NCBI GenBank assembly: GCA_003970805.2
Contig: CP051152.1
Span: 1-64,000 of the forward strand
Source of the DNA: Undibacterium piscinae
GTDB lineage: Bacteria > Pseudomonadota > Gammaproteobacteria > Burkholderiales > Burkholderiaceae_D
Direction: 5' to 3'
Length of the DNA stretch: 64,000 nt
Each line of letters begins with the position of its first letter. Position 1 is the stretch's first letter. The notes beneath the pieces were generated by a model. That model worked only from the letters and a program-made list of their open reading frames with translations, ran no database searches and was not told the origin of the DNA. Shown here piece after piece: positions 1 to 9,486 of the stretch. A program made the position numbers and the translations under genes.

Positions 1-77
1 CTCTTGATGATGCCGTCCGTCATCAGCCAGGTAAATATTTGCTGAATGTTCAGTTGCTTCGGTGCTGGTTTGGTCAT
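1..77 (-). CDS. Start of an unidentified gene running off the window (partial)
   Basis: The reverse strand opens with ATG at 77 and runs in frame to the window edge, giving 25 residues that begin MTKPAPKQLNIQQIFTWL and end in TDGIIK. The pattern (short charged start, then an amphipathic 'winged' segment ending in DGIIK) is reminiscent of the N-terminal region of GspE/PilB-type secretion ATPases, but 25 residues are too few to identify a family. It lies in the same direction as the next gene upstream (159-974). No clear ribosome binding site is visible. Confidence 0.35.
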   Translation of the reverse strand, partial: MTKPAPKQLNIQQIFTWLMTDGIIK

Positions 78-158
78 GGCGGCTCAATGGCTGGTTGACT
101 GCGATATGCTGTGGTCGATGCGGGGGGGAGGGCGGTGGTTAGCTCGACTGAAGCGGTA

Positions 159-974
159 TCAGCATGGGGTAATGCTGAGTTTCAATCCGTCTACCCATGA
201 TTTTGCCGGCAGCTTGGTACTTTCCTTGATGGCTTTGGCGCGCTCGAGCAGGGCGGGGAAGTCAAGCTTAACCCTGGATTTGAAGGCGATTGCCACCACA
301 TTGCCGTCATGTACCTCAGGCAGACACAGCACGGTATCAAATACAAAGCGCATTGCCTTGATGTTTTTGGCAAAGCTGGGATGGTCGCCAAACAGGTTGA
401 CGGTCAGGATGCCATCGGCCAGCAGGCAGTCAGCGCAGGCCTGATAGAACTCGGCTGTGTCTAGTACCGGACCGCGTGCGGTAGCGTCGTATAAATCGAC
501 CTGGATCGCATCGAATTTATCGTGATTGTCACTGTTGGTGACAAAATCCATCGCATCCATCTCAATCACGTTCAGACGTTCATCGTTGGCGGGCAGCTTG
601 AACATGCTTTCGCAGATCATGATGACCGCTGGATTGAGATCGACCGCGGTGACATGCGCCTGTTCGAACTGGCGATAGCAAAATTTGGTCATGGCACCAG
701 TGCCCAGGCCTAATTGCAGCAGTTGCTTGGGTTCGGAAATGAATAGCATCCAGGCCATCATTTGCTGGGCGTATTCCAGTTCCAGCCAGTCGGGTTTGCG
801 CAGGCGCATTGCACCTTGTACCCATTCGGTACCGAAATGCAGATAGCGTACGCCATCGAGTTCTGACAGGGTGACTGGAGCAAATTTAACTTTGCGTGGT
901 TTGGGGATGGCGGCAGCCTTGGGGCCGGATCGGTAATTTGATTCGGCTTCTATGGATTTTCGTTTAATAAGCAT
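159..974 (-). CDS. Spermidine-synthase-like methyltransferase-fold protein
   Basis: The 271-residue product has a Rossmann-type S-adenosyl ligand fold. Motif I is LLQLGLGTGAMTKF near residues 85-98, the acidic ligand-contacting residue is in VDLNP near 111-115, and VDLYDATARGP near 155-165 corresponds to the D-x-x-D-P-x-GP gate of polyamine synthases. A basic stretch of about 30 residues precedes the fold. Proteins of this type in betaproteobacteria are annotated as spermine/spermidine synthase family. The classical aminopropyltransferase active site is only partly kept, so the true substrate is unknown and polyamine synthesis is not proven. It is a single gene on the reverse strand. The end is intact (stop at 159-161). 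Confidence 0.75.
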   Translation of the reverse strand: MLIKRKSIEAESNYRSGPKAAAIPKPRKVKFAPVTLSELDGVRYLHFGTEWVQGAMRLRKPDWLELEYAQQMMAWMLFISEPKQLLQLGLGTGAMTKFCYRQFEQAHVTAVDLNPAVIMICESMFKLPANDERLNVIEMDAMDFVTNSDNHDKFDAIQVDLYDATARGPVLDTAEFYQACADCLLADGILTVNLFGDHPSFAKNIKAMRFVFDTVLCLPEVHDGNVVAIAFKSRVKLDFPALLERAKAIKESTKLPAKSWVDGLKLSITPC

Positions 975-1052
975 TCCAGCATTTTAACCAGCATCTTGCC
1001 TGACTAAAAGAAAATTCACCAAGATAGGCCGAAGTTACTCGGGTTACTTGCG

Positions 1053-1598
1053 TTACCTGCGGCGTGGCGCGTCATTGCGCTCGACTATCTGCTTCCAGTG
1101 TTCGAGTTTTTCCTCAAAGCGCATCTGCGCATAGGCCGGAGACGATGACGGCAGTTGCAGAGTGCGATAACTCATTTGCTCAAGCTGAGCCCGCATTTTT
1201 CCTGCCATGTTGCCATTAAAGCAAAGTGTTTTCAGTCGCGGGTAGTTGCGTTGCAAGGCATGGAAATCATTTGGTGCGCCTTGTCTGATGGCTGCGTCCA
1301 GGCTACCCTGGCGGCGGCAGGCACCAAACACATCCCATAAGCCTATGCCGTGCGCCAGTAAGCCCTGCAATCGCTGTGGATAGGGCAATTCTACCAAGTT
1401 GTCATTGAGTGCGCCCGATAGCAGTCGCCAGAACTGATTCTGTTTGAAGGCGTAGTACTGCTGCGCCCGCAAAGAGGCTTCACCGGGAAAGCTGCCGAGT
1501 ATCAGGGTATGGGTGGTCGCGTCGATTACCGGTGGAAATCCCTGTAGCAGCGCTGATTCGCTTAGGTGATCTGAGGGTGGGGTGCTAGCTTGGCTCAT
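1053..1598 (-). CDS. DNA-deoxyinosine glycosylase (uracil-DNA glycosylase superfamily)
   Basis: This is a 181-residue protein starting MSQASTPPSDHLSES. Early motifs LILGSFPGEASLRAQQYYA and NQFWRLL match the family of hypoxanthine/deoxyinosine-specific DNA glycosylases, relatives of mismatch-specific uracil glycosylase. Further marks are the GIGLWDVFGACRRQGSLD segment and the C-terminal LPSSSPAYA loop, which takes the place of the uracil glycosylase HPS motif. It would remove deaminated adenine (hypoxanthine) from DNA in base excision repair. An in-frame start exists 24 codons upstream at 1670, but I chose 1598 because AAGGAA lies 10-11 bases before it and the conserved domain begins soon after. 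Confidence 0.8.
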   Translation of the reverse strand: MSQASTPPSDHLSESALLQGFPPVIDATTHTLILGSFPGEASLRAQQYYAFKQNQFWRLLSGALNDNLVELPYPQRLQGLLAHGIGLWDVFGACRRQGSLDAAIRQGAPNDFHALQRNYPRLKTLCFNGNMAGKMRAQLEQMSYRTLQLPSSSPAYAQMRFEEKLEHWKQIVERNDAPRRR

Positions 1599-1682
1599 GG
1601 GTACTAATTCCTTGCGGTTTCCGTCGAAATTATAACGAGCGGAAAACAAAAAAGCCTCGCATTTCTGCAAGGCTTTTTATTT

Positions 1683-1758
1683 TGGCTCCCCGACCTGGAC
1701 TCGAACCAGGGACCTGCGGATTAACAGTCCGTCGCTCTACCAACTGAGCTATCAGGGA
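1683..1758 (-). tRNA. tRNA-Asn (anticodon GTT)
   Basis: The reverse strand folds as a complete 76-base cloverleaf starting TCCCTGATAGCTCAG, with anticodon loop CTGTTAA (GTT), T-arm GGTTCGAGTCC and encoded 3' CCA. It is base-for-base the same as the second copy 76 bp further on (1835-1910). Both are transcribed towards the DNA glycosylase gene. Confidence 0.97.
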
Positions 1759-1834
1759 ATAGAAGAAAAACATCTCTTCGTTAAACTATTTTCCAGTGAT
1801 TTTGTTGCAAGTTCACTGGGTACTTCAAATTCTG

Positions 1835-1910
1835 TGGCTCCCCGACCTGGACTCGAACCAGGGACCTGCGGATTAACAGTCCGTCGCTCTACCAACTGAG
1901 CTATCAGGGA
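1835..1910 (-). tRNA. tRNA-Asn (anticodon GTT), second identical copy
   Basis: This is an identical 76-base tRNA-Asn with the anticodon loop CTGTTAA, the T-arm GGTTCGAGTCC and encoded CCA. It lies upstream of the other copy in the direction of transcription, separated by 76 bases of AT-rich spacer, so the two are probably one tandem transcription unit. Confidence 0.97.
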
Positions 1911-1972
1911 ACAGAGACAAAAATTATATTCTCTCCAGCCACGTTTGTCAAAAGCTTTTTGGTTTTATCCGC

Positions 1973-3187
1973 TTACAGGACTGCTGCAATCGCATCAATC
2001 ACGGCATCAATATTGCGCTGGTTCAGGGCGGCAACACAGATACGGCCGGTATCAACGGCATAGATGGAATTGTTGTCGCGCAGTTTCTCGACTTGTTCCT
2101 TAGTCAGGCCGGAGTAAGAGAACATACCGCGTTGCTGAGTCACGAAATCGAAGTTGTGCGCAGGCGCTTTCTCTTTGAGCTTGGCGACGAAGGCCGCGCG
2201 CATTTCGCGTATGCGTACGCGCATGCCTGCCAGCTCTTCTTCCCATAACTGGCGCAGTTCTGGCGTAGAGAGAACCGTTGCGACTACCTGACCGCCATGG
2301 ATAGGTGGATTTGAGTAGTTGGTACGGATCACGCGCTTGAGTTGCGACATGATGCGTGCCGCTTCTTCCGCGCTGGAGGCAGCGATGCTCAATGCACCGA
2401 CGCGCTCGCCATATAAAGAGAAAGATTTTGAAAATGAGTTGGAGACGAACAGGGCGCCACCGGCTTCGGCAAAGCGACGTACTACTTTACCGTCAGCTTC
2501 AATGCCGTCACCAAAACCCTGGTAGGCCATATCGAGGAAAGGAACCAGGCCGCGCGCCGTAACCACTTCAATCACTTGCGTCCATTGATCGTCGCTCAGG
2601 TCAGCGCCGGTCGGGTTGTGGCAGCAAGCGTGCAACAAGACGATAGAGCCGGCTGGCATGGTGTTGAGCGCATTGAGCATGCCGCTGAAATTGACGCCGC
2701 GTGTGGCTGCGTCGTAGTAAGGATAGTTGTTGACCGTGAAACCGGCTGATTCAAACAGCGCACGGTGATTTTCCCAGCTAGGGTCGCTGATCCACACTTG
2801 CGCATCTGGTGCGAAGCGTTTCAAAAAGTCAGCGCCCAGTTTCAATGCGCCTGTGCCACCAATGGCTTGTGCGGTAATCGCGCGCTTCTCTTGAACCACG
2901 GCGCTATCGGCGCCAAATACTAATTCTTGTACCGCTTTATCGTAGGCAGCCAGACCTTCGATAGGCAGGTAAGTGCGCGGCGCAAATTTTTCCATCAGGA
3001 TAGCTTCGGCCTTTTTGACGCATTCCAGCAAAGGCACTTTGCCATTGTCGTCATAGTAAACGCCAACGCCCAGATTGACCTTGGCAGGGTTTTTGTCGGC
3101 ATTGAAGCCTTCGGTAATGCCAAGGATAGGGTCGCGGGGAGCCATTGTGATGGCGGAAAACAGGGGGGAAGTAGCGGGAGCGGTCAT
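1973..3187 (-). CDS. tyrB: Aromatic amino acid / aspartate aminotransferase
   Basis: This 404-residue PLP enzyme belongs to aminotransferase class I, subgroup I-alpha. It transfers the amino group between aspartate or aromatic amino acids and 2-oxoglutarate in the cytoplasm. Visible marks are VNLGVGVYYDD near the N-terminus, the HACCHNPTGADL motif (Asn-Pro-Thr-Gly PLP contact), FLDMAYQGFGDG, and the Schiff-base lysine in SNSFSKSFSLYGERVG, followed by the substrate-binding arginine RICVAAL near the C-terminus. The length is normal and the frame is unbroken. It is divergent from uvrB with about 110 bp between start codons. Sequence alone does not separate aspartate from tyrosine preference. Confidence 0.88.
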   Translation of the reverse strand: MTAPATSPLFSAITMAPRDPILGITEGFNADKNPAKVNLGVGVYYDDNGKVPLLECVKKAEAILMEKFAPRTYLPIEGLAAYDKAVQELVFGADSAVVQEKRAITAQAIGGTGALKLGADFLKRFAPDAQVWISDPSWENHRALFESAGFTVNNYPYYDAATRGVNFSGMLNALNTMPAGSIVLLHACCHNPTGADLSDDQWTQVIEVVTARGLVPFLDMAYQGFGDGIEADGKVVRRFAEAGGALFVSNSFSKSFSLYGERVGALSIAASSAEEAARIMSQLKRVIRTNYSNPPIHGGQVVATVLSTPELRQLWEEELAGMRVRIREMRAAFVAKLKEKAPAHNFDFVTQQRGMFSYSGLTKEQVEKLRDNNSIYAVDTGRICVAALNQRNIDAVIDAIAAVL

Positions 3188-3297
3188 CGTGATAATATGA
3201 AAAATTGTCTGTTAATTGACTGGCAAAGGCAGACTGAGGTTGGAAGGGTGACTAAAATCTCTTTTCAACCGACTATTTTAACAAAGGTAATTGGTAA

Positions 3298-5302
3298 ATG
3301 GCTGATTTAACACAGATATCTGCGGCGGTGGACGAACCGAAATTCGTGACGTTTCCAGATTCGCCCTATCAATTGTGTCAATTGTTTCCACCAGCTGGTG
3401 ATCAGCCTGTGGCAATTGCGAAACTCGTTGAGGGCATCAATGACGGTTTATGTTTTCAAACCCTGCTAGGTGTTACCGGTTCGGGTAAGACGTATACGAT
3501 GGCTAACGTGATTGCGCGTACCGGTCGTCCGGCGATCATTTTTGCCCCTAACAAGACTCTTGCCGCGCAGTTGTATAGTGAGTTTCGTGAGTTTTTTCCG
3601 CGTAACGCGGTCGAGTACTTCGTCAGTTACTACGATTACTATCAGCCGGAAGCCTACGTACCGCAGCGCGATTTGTTCATCGAAAAAGATTCCGCGATCA
3701 ATGAGCACATAGAGCAAATGCGCCTGTCTTGCACCAAATCACTGATGGAGCGACGCGATGTGATTATTGTGGCGACGGTGTCGGCGATTTACGGTATCGG
3801 TAATCCCAAGGAATATCACAAGATGATCCTGACCTTGCGCGCCAAGGATAAGGTCAGTCAGCGTGATCTGATTGCGCGTCTGATACAGATGCAATATACG
3901 CGTAATGAAATTGATTTTAGCCGCGGCACTTTCCGGGTGCGCGGTGACACCATCGATATTTTCCCTGCTGAACACGCCGAACTGGCGTTGCGGGTAGAGA
4001 TGTTTGATGATGAAATAGAAAATTTGCAATTGTTTGATCCGCTTACCGGCAGGGTCAAGCAAAAAATCCCACGCTTTACCGTGTATCCGGGCTCACATTA
4101 CGTCACGCCGCGTGAGACGGTATTGCGTGCGGTAGAGACCATTAAGATAGAGCTGCGCGAACGACTCGAGTTTTACCGGCGCGAGAATAAACTAATTGAA
4201 GAACAGCGCATAGAGCAGCGCACCCGCTTTGATCTGGAAATGATGGCGGAGATAGGTTTCACCAAAGGAATTGAAAACTACTCGCGTCATCTGAGTGGCG
4301 CTTTGCCGGGCGAACCGCCGCCGACTCTGGTTGATTACTTGCCGGCTGATGCGCTGATGTTTCTTGATGAGTCGCATGTGTTAACCGGTCAGCTCAATGC
4401 CATGTACAACGGTGACCGGTCGCGCAAGACTAATCTGGTCGATTACGGATTCCGCCTGCCTTCGGCGCTGGATAATCGTCCGCTCAAATTTGAAGAGTTC
4501 GAGAGCAAGATGCGCCAGACCGTATTCGTCTCGGCCACCCCGGCAGAATATGAGCGTACCCATGCCGATCAGGTCGTCGAGCAGGTGGTCAGGCCGACGG
4601 GTCTGGTTGATCCGCGCATCGAGGTGCGGCCGGCGATGACGCAGGTCGATGATCTGATGTCGGAAATCACGGATAGGGTAAAGAAGAACGAGCGGGTGCT
4701 GGTAACGACCCTGACCAAGCGCATGTCTGAGCAACTTACCGAGTTTTTGAGCGACAACGGAATCAAGGTGCGTTATTTGCACAGCGATATCGATACGGTA
4801 GAGCGGGTTGAGATTTTGCGCGATTTGCGCCTGGGAACCTTTGATGTACTGGTGGGGATTAACTTGCTGCGTGAGGGTTTGGATATTCCCGAGGTATCGC
4901 TGGTGGCGATACTGGATGCCGATAAAGAGGGTTTTTTGCGCTCCGAGCGCAGCCTGATCCAGACCATAGGTCGTGCGGCGCGTAACCTGAATGGTACGGC
5001 AATCTTATATGCCGACCGGATTACCGATTCCATGCGCAGGGCGATTGATGAAACCGAGCGCCGTCGCAATAAGCAACTGGCTTTTAATCTCGAACATAAC
5101 ATTACACCGAATCAAGAAGAAGATCAAGGATATTATCGACGGTGTTTATAACCAGCAGGAAGCCCGCGAAGAGTTGGCGGTGGCACAAGAGCAGGCCAAG
5201 TACGAGATGATGAGCGAGAAGCAGATCAGCCGTGAAATCCTTCACATTTTCCAGTATGCGCGGCCAGGCGCTAAGGTCATTGATTTCCAGGTGGCCGATT
5301 AA
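3298..5302 (+). CDS. uvrB: UvrABC excinuclease subunit B, frameshifted and lacking its C-terminal UVR domain
   Basis: UvrB is the damage-verifying helicase of nucleotide excision repair. The frame from 3298 (AAAGGT upstream) has Walker [15 protein letters not shown] near residue 58, the [16 protein letters not shown] beta-hairpin, DESHV, and helicase motifs through [15 protein letters not shown] and [10 protein letters not shown]. At about 5110 the frame breaks: after ITP it should continue into [14 protein letters not shown], which is read in the next frame from 5111. The net change is a loss of bases (2 or 5 nt). The shifted frame runs EEL.. to EKQISREI at about 5238 and then enters sequence complementary to the neighbouring CDF gene, stopping at 5302. 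The normal protein is about 690 residues, so the C-terminal UvrC-contact (UVR) helices are missing. A working cell would be expected to need this gene, so an assembly fault is suspected. Confidence 0.9.
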
Positions 5303-6094
5303 GGCCGGGTGTCCCGGAGACATTTCCCAGATATGTAAATCATGGACTGATAGTACGCCGTCTATGTCTTCAAGCTCGTTGCCGATTTGTACGTAGTCGA
5401 TATGGCGAGGCACGCCCTCCATCAGGAAGTGATACGACTGCGACAGTACACCAATGGTGGATTTTAAAATCAGTAGCGAGACAAAAATGGAGAGGATAGG
5501 ATCGACTTGCATCCATCCTGTGAAATAAATAACGGCGCCGGAAATAATCGCCGCCACCGAACCAAGCAGATCGCCCATGACATGCACTAAGGCTGCTTTG
5601 GTGTTCAGGCTTTCTTTATCGTGCGAGAGTACCCAGGCAACAATGATGTTGATACCCAGACCGATGCTGGCCACCAGCATGACTGCCGCGCCCTGAACCG
5701 CTTCCGGATGCGAAAGCCGCTGTATCGCTTCATAAAAAATCCAGCCTATCACCATTAGCATAACCAGGCCATTGATGAACGCCGCAAGCGCCTCGGCGCG
5801 GCCAAAGCCAAACGAATGCTTTGCGGTAGGAGGGCGCTTGGCGATTATTTGCGCCAATAGCGCTAAACCCAGCGCGGCTGCATCGGTGACCATATGCCCG
5901 GCATCGGAGATCAGTGCCAGGGAGTTCGACCAGAAACCAAAGCCGACTTCAACGCCAGCGAAACTTAAGGTCAGTCCTAGTGCCCACGCCAAAATTTTCT
6001 GGCTACGGGTTTCGAAGTAGTGTCTGTGGACTGCGTCGCCATGACCGTGAGCGTGCAGATGGGTGCTTTTTTGAGGTGAGTTTTCTTCTTGCAT
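5102..6094 (-). CDS. Cation diffusion facilitator metal exporter, 3' end replaced
   Basis: This is a CDF/CzcD-type inner-membrane divalent metal/proton antiporter. It has a His-rich N-terminus ([14 protein letters not shown]) and six hydrophobic segments. The metal-site motifs are [12 protein letters not shown] in TM2 and [10 protein letters not shown] in TM5. It has a cytoplasmic domain with [19 protein letters not shown]. Homology continues to WPRILENVK at about 5239. After that the reading frame is simply the complement of uvrB codons ([13 protein letters not shown]... to the stop at 5102), so the last roughly 15-20 natural residues are absent. Zn, Co or Cd are the usual substrates of the family, but the actual metal cannot be told from this sequence. 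Confidence 0.87.
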   Translation of the reverse strand: MQEENSPQKSTHLHAHGHGDAVHRHYFETRSQKILAWALGLTLSFAGVEVGFGFWSNSLALISDAGHMVTDAAALGLALLAQIIAKRPPTAKHSFGFGRAEALAAFINGLVMLMVIGWIFYEAIQRLSHPEAVQGAAVMLVASIGLGINIIVAWVLSHDKESLNTKAALVHVMGDLLGSVAAIISGAVIYFTGWMQVDPILSIFVSLLILKSTIGVLSQSYHFLMEGVPRHIDYVQIGNELEDIDGVLSVHDLHIWEMSPGHPALIGHLEINDLSAWPRILENVKDFTADLLLAHHLVLGLLLCHRQLFAGFLLVINTVDNILDLLLDSV

Positions 6095-6239
6095 ATCGCT
6101 TGGTGATCTAGATTGTATGGGGCTTGTTGTTTTGCGGGGAGTCTACTTGATAAACCCAGTATGTGCGGAATGCACTGGCGTCGTTTTGCGGTATTTTTCT
6201 TGCGGGATTAAGCATTTTTTAAAAAATGACGCAAACACC

Positions 6240-6268
6240 TTTACGATATCGAGGATGTTTGCTATAGT
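6240..6268 (+). promoter_or_regulatory. Probable sigma-70 promoter of tRNA-Val
   Basis: TTTACG (6240-6245) and TATAGT (6263-6268) are separated by exactly 17 bp. This places a start near 6275, five bases before the tRNA. The -35 is weak; the -10 is good. Confidence 0.5.
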
Positions 6269-6279
6269 GTTGGCTCTTC

Positions 6280-6356
6280 GGGCGGTTAGTTCAGCTGGTT
6301 AGAATACTTGGTCGACATCCAAGGGGTCGCAGATTCGAATTCTGCACCGCCCACCA
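6280..6356 (+). tRNA. tRNA-Val (anticodon GAC)
   Basis: This 77-base cloverleaf has acceptor GGGCGGT pairing with ACCGCCC, D-arm AGTTCAGCTGGTTAGAA, anticodon loop TCGACAT (GAC), T-arm AGATTCGAATTCT and encoded CCA at 6354-6356. It stands alone between the CDF gene and the thrS operon. Confidence 0.97.
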
Positions 6357-6483
6357 GAATTTAAGTAGTAGGAATAAAGTACTAAAAGAGCGAGAAAGGC
6401 ATCATGGTTATGACACCGCGAACTACGGGCACAATGTTTTGTGAGCGACGCTAGTCGGTGTTATTTTTCATCTTTTTGTATTG

Positions 6484-6512
6484 AAAAAACGCGGCTAGTC
6501 CGCGTTTTTTTT
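6484..6512 (+). terminator. Intrinsic terminator upstream of thrS
   Basis: A perfect inverted repeat, AAAAAACGCGG (6484-6494) and CCGCGTTTTTT (6500-6510) with a CTAGT loop, is followed by more T. It lies about 80 bp before thrS. It may end the tRNA-Val transcript, or act as an attenuator in a long thrS leader. Confidence 0.75.
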
Positions 6513-6590
6513 CGTCTGCATTTTTTGATTCAGTAATTCACCGATCCACCAGTAAAATTTTCGGCAAGCTTTGCCGGCATGGAGATTAAG

Positions 6591-8498
6591 ATGATTTCAG
6601 TTAGATTGCCCGATGGTTCTCAGCGTCAATTTGATGCGGCTGTAACTGTGGCTCAGGTCGCAGCCAGTATTGGTACTGGTTTGGCCAAGGCAGCCCTGGC
6701 TGGTAAGGTTGATGGTAAATTGGTCGATACCTCGTATCTGATTGAATCGGATGTGGATTTGTCCATCATCACTGATAAGGATGCTGATGGCTTGGAAGTG
6801 ATACGTCACTCCACGGCGCATTTGCTGGCGCATGCGGTGAAGGAGTTGTTTCCTGATGCGCAGGTAACGATAGGTCCGGTCATTGAGAATGGCTTTTACT
6901 ACGATTTTTCGTATAAGCGCCCGTTTACTCCTGATGACCTGGTCGTTATTGAGAAGAAAATGCTGGAGTTGGCGAAAAAAGATGAGCCTGTCACACGCAA
7001 GGTTTTGCCGCGTGATGAGGCGGTCGCCTACTTTAAATCTATTGGTGAGGCGTATAAGGCTGAGCTTATCGAGTCGATTCCTGCGGATCAGGATGTGTCG
7101 CTTTACACTGAAGGTTCGTTCACTGATTTGTGTCGCGGGCCACATGTACCATCGACCGGAAAATTAAAAGTGTTTAAGTTGATGAAGTTGGCGGGTGCCT
7201 ATTGGCGCGGCGACTCCAAAAATGAGATGTTGCAGCGCGTGTATGGTACGGCGTTTGCTAAAAAAGAGGATCAGGAAACTTATCTGCATATGCTGGAAGA
7301 GGCTGAGAAGCGCGACCATCGTAAGTTGGGTAAGGCGCTGGACTTGTTTCATTTTCAGGATGAGGCCCCGGGCCTGGTCTTTTGGCATCCAAAGGGTTGG
7401 ACTATCTGGCAGCAAATTGAGCAGTACATGCGTCGCGTATATCAGGATTGCGGATACCAGGAAGTGAAGGCGCCGCAGATTCTTGATCGTAGCTTGTGGG
7501 AAAAGACCGGGCATTGGGAAAACTATCGTGAAAACATGTTTAGTACCGAGTCCGAAAGTCGCAGTTATGCCTTGAAGCCTATGAATTGCCCGGGGCATGT
7601 GCAGATTTTCAATTCAAATATGCGCAGTTATCGTGAATTGCCTTTGCGTTACGGTGAGTTTGGTCAATGTCACCGTAATGAACCGTCTGGCGCGCTGCAC
7701 GGCATTATGCGCGTGCGCGGCTTTACTCAGGATGATGGTCATATTTTCTGCACTGAAGATCAGATTCAGGCGGAGGTGGCAGCATTTCATTCGCAGGCTA
7801 TGCGGGTGTACGCGGATTTCGGATTTGCGAATATCGCCATTAAAATCGCTTTGCGCCCGGAAAACCGAATTGGCTCAGACTCTACTTGGGACAGGGCGGA
7901 GGATACTTTGCGCTCGGCTCTGCGTGAGTGTGGCATGGCTTGGGAGGAATTGCCGGGTGAAGGCGCGTTTTACGGCCCTAAAATTGAATATCATCTCAAG
8001 GATAGTCTGGGGCGCCCATGGCAGGTTGGGACTATGCAGGTTGATTTTTCCATGCCTGGTCGACTGGGTGCGGAATATGTTTCTGATGACAATGCACGTA
8101 AGGTGCCGGTCATGTTGCACAGGGCGATTGTCGGTTCCATGGAGCGTTTCATCGGTATTTTGATTGAAAATCACGCCGGCGCCTTGCCGTTGTGGTTGGC
8201 TCCGGTGCAAATTTCTGTGCTCAATATTTCTGAGTCTCAGGCTGATTATGCCAAGTCTGTTGCGGAAAACCTGAAGAAACAAGGGTTTAGGGTGAATACA
8301 GATTTGCGTAATGAGAAAATAACCTATAAAATACGCGAGCATTCTATACAAAAACTACCTTATATCCTGGTTATTGGTGATAAGGAAAGAGATGCAAACA
8401 CAGTGGCTGTACGTACGCGTGGTAATCTGGACTTGGGTGTAATGACTCAGGAAGCTTTGCTGGAACGTTTAAATAACGATATCGCCAACAAGCTTTAA
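6591..8498 (+). CDS. thrS: Threonyl-tRNA synthetase
   Basis: This enzyme charges tRNA-Thr in the cytoplasm. The order is a TGS domain ([14 protein letters not shown], residues 1-60), the editing/SAD domain with [16 protein letters not shown], and the class II catalytic core with [10 protein letters not shown] and the motif 2 region [20 protein letters not shown]. The [10 protein letters not shown] and [19 protein letters not shown] motifs follow, then the anticodon-binding domain ending at NDIANKL. The zinc ligands are the Cys of MNCPGH plus two downstream His. I place the start at 6591 (MISVRL; 635 residues) because GGAG sits six bases before it. An upstream ATG at 6579 overlaps that ribosome site. 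It is first gene of the translation operon. Confidence 0.96.
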   Translation: MISVRLPDGSQRQFDAAVTVAQVAASIGTGLAKAALAGKVDGKLVDTSYLIESDVDLSIITDKDADGLEVIRHSTAHLLAHAVKELFPDAQVTIGPVIENGFYYDFSYKRPFTPDDLVVIEKKMLELAKKDEPVTRKVLPRDEAVAYFKSIGEAYKAELIESIPADQDVSLYTEGSFTDLCRGPHVPSTGKLKVFKLMKLAGAYWRGDSKNEMLQRVYGTAFAKKEDQETYLHMLEEAEKRDHRKLGKALDLFHFQDEAPGLVFWHPKGWTIWQQIEQYMRRVYQDCGYQEVKAPQILDRSLWEKTGHWENYRENMFSTESESRSYALKPMNCPGHVQIFNSNMRSYRELPLRYGEFGQCHRNEPSGALHGIMRVRGFTQDDGHIFCTEDQIQAEVAAFHSQAMRVYADFGFANIAIKIALRPENRIGSDSTWDRAEDTLRSALRECGMAWEELPGEGAFYGPKIEYHLKDSLGRPWQVGTMQVDFSMPGRLGAEYVSDDNARKVPVMLHRAIVGSMERFIGILIENHAGALPLWLAPVQISVLNISESQADYAKSVAENLKKQGFRVNTDLRNEKITYKIREHSIQKLPYILVIGDKERDANTVAVRTRGNLDLGVMTQEALLERLNNDIANKL

Positions 8499-8554
8499 TC
8501 GGAAAACTGGCGAGAGAGTACTGCCTATCTATTTATTTTTTGAAGGAAACTGCA

Positions 8555-9076
8555 ATAGCTACCGACAAGTCACATCGCATCAACGGTGAAATTACAGCGC
8601 TAGAAGTGCGCTTATCTGGCGTTGATAACGAGCCTTTGGGCATCGTCAAACTGAGTGAAGCCTTCCGCTTATCGGAAGAGGCTAACGTTGATTTGGTGGA
8701 AATCGCGCCGACTGCGCAGCCACCTGTTTGCCGTCTGATGGATTACGGCAAGTTCAAGTACCAAGAGCAGAAGAAGGCCCACGAAGCCAAACTGAAGCAA
8801 AAAGTTATTTTGGTGAAGGAAGTTAAATTCCGCCCGGGAACAGATGATGGCGATTACAACATTAAGTTGCGTAATTTGACTAAGTTTCTCGATGATGGCG
8901 ATAAAACTAAAATCACTTTGCGCTTCCGTGGCCGTGAGATGGCGCATCAGGATATTGGTATGCGCATGCTGGAGCGCTTGAAGGCCGATCTTGAGCCTTA
9001 CGGTCAGGTCGAGCAGTTTCCGAAGATGGAAGGCCGTCAGATGATCATGATTCTGTCACCTAAGAAAAAGAAGTAA
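8555..9076 (+). CDS. infC: Translation initiation factor IF-3, probable AUA start
   Basis: IF-3 binds the 30S subunit and rejects wrong start codons and initiator tRNAs. The product has the N-domain ([38 protein letters not shown]), the Lys-rich linker ([15 protein letters not shown]) and the C-domain ([19 protein letters not shown] to [11 protein letters not shown]). No ATG, GTG or well-placed TTG is in position. The best-placed start is ATA at 8555, nine bases after GAAGGAA, giving [11 protein letters not shown] and 173 residues. The only alternative in frame is TTG at 8540, which has the ribosome site inside the gene. Rare start codons are a known feature of infC and allow IF-3 to repress its own translation. 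It is 56 bp after thrS. Confidence 0.93.
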   Translation: MATDKSHRINGEITALEVRLSGVDNEPLGIVKLSEAFRLSEEANVDLVEIAPTAQPPVCRLMDYGKFKYQEQKKAHEAKLKQKVILVKEVKFRPGTDDGDYNIKLRNLTKFLDDGDKTKITLRFRGREMAHQDIGMRMLERLKADLEPYGQVEQFPKMEGRQMIMILSPKKKK

Positions 9077-9106
9077 ACCGGAATTTATTCCCGATACAAA
9101 ATTTGT

Positions 9107-9140
9107 AAAAAACCTTGCTTGTTATAAGGTGAGGTTTTTT
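9107..9140 (+). terminator. Hairpin with T-run between infC and rpmI
   Basis: AAAAAACCT (9107-9115) pairs with AGGTTTTTT (9132-9140), with an imperfect inner stem. It lies in the 184-bp gap before rpmI and could terminate a fraction of transcripts or serve as part of a leader where ribosomal protein L20 represses rpmI-rplT. The latter is known in other bacteria but not shown here. Confidence 0.5.
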
Positions 9141-9260
9141 ATGATGGGCGCTGAACTTGATTTCGCGTCCACACTAAGTGAGAAGTAGGCATCCAAGTGC
9201 ATCGTCATTGTTGCCACCTACCATCATATATAATTGGAGCTGTCGTAAGACAGATGTGTT

Positions 9261-9458
9261 ATGCCAAAAATGAAAACAAAGAGCTCTGCTAAGAAGCGCT
9301 TTCGTGTACGTCCAGGTGGAACTGTTAAATGTGGTCACGCTTTCAAGCGTCACATTTTGACAAAAAAGACCACAAAAAATAAACGCCAATTGCGCGGTAT
9401 CACGAACGTTAATGCAGCTGACGTAGTATCAGTCATGCGCATGATGCCAAACGCTTAA
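9261..9458 (+). CDS. rpmI: 50S ribosomal protein L35 (bL35)
   Basis: This is a 65-residue, highly basic protein: [16 protein letters not shown] at the start, then [21 protein letters not shown] region and the ending MRMMPNA. Length and order (infC-rpmI-rplT) are standard. It is structural in the large ribosomal subunit. Confidence 0.97.
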   Translation: MPKMKTKSSAKKRFRVRPGGTVKCGHAFKRHILTKKTTKNKRQLRGITNVNAADVVSVMRMMPNA

Positions 9459-9486
9459 CCTCATACTCATCTATTAAGGAGTTACT

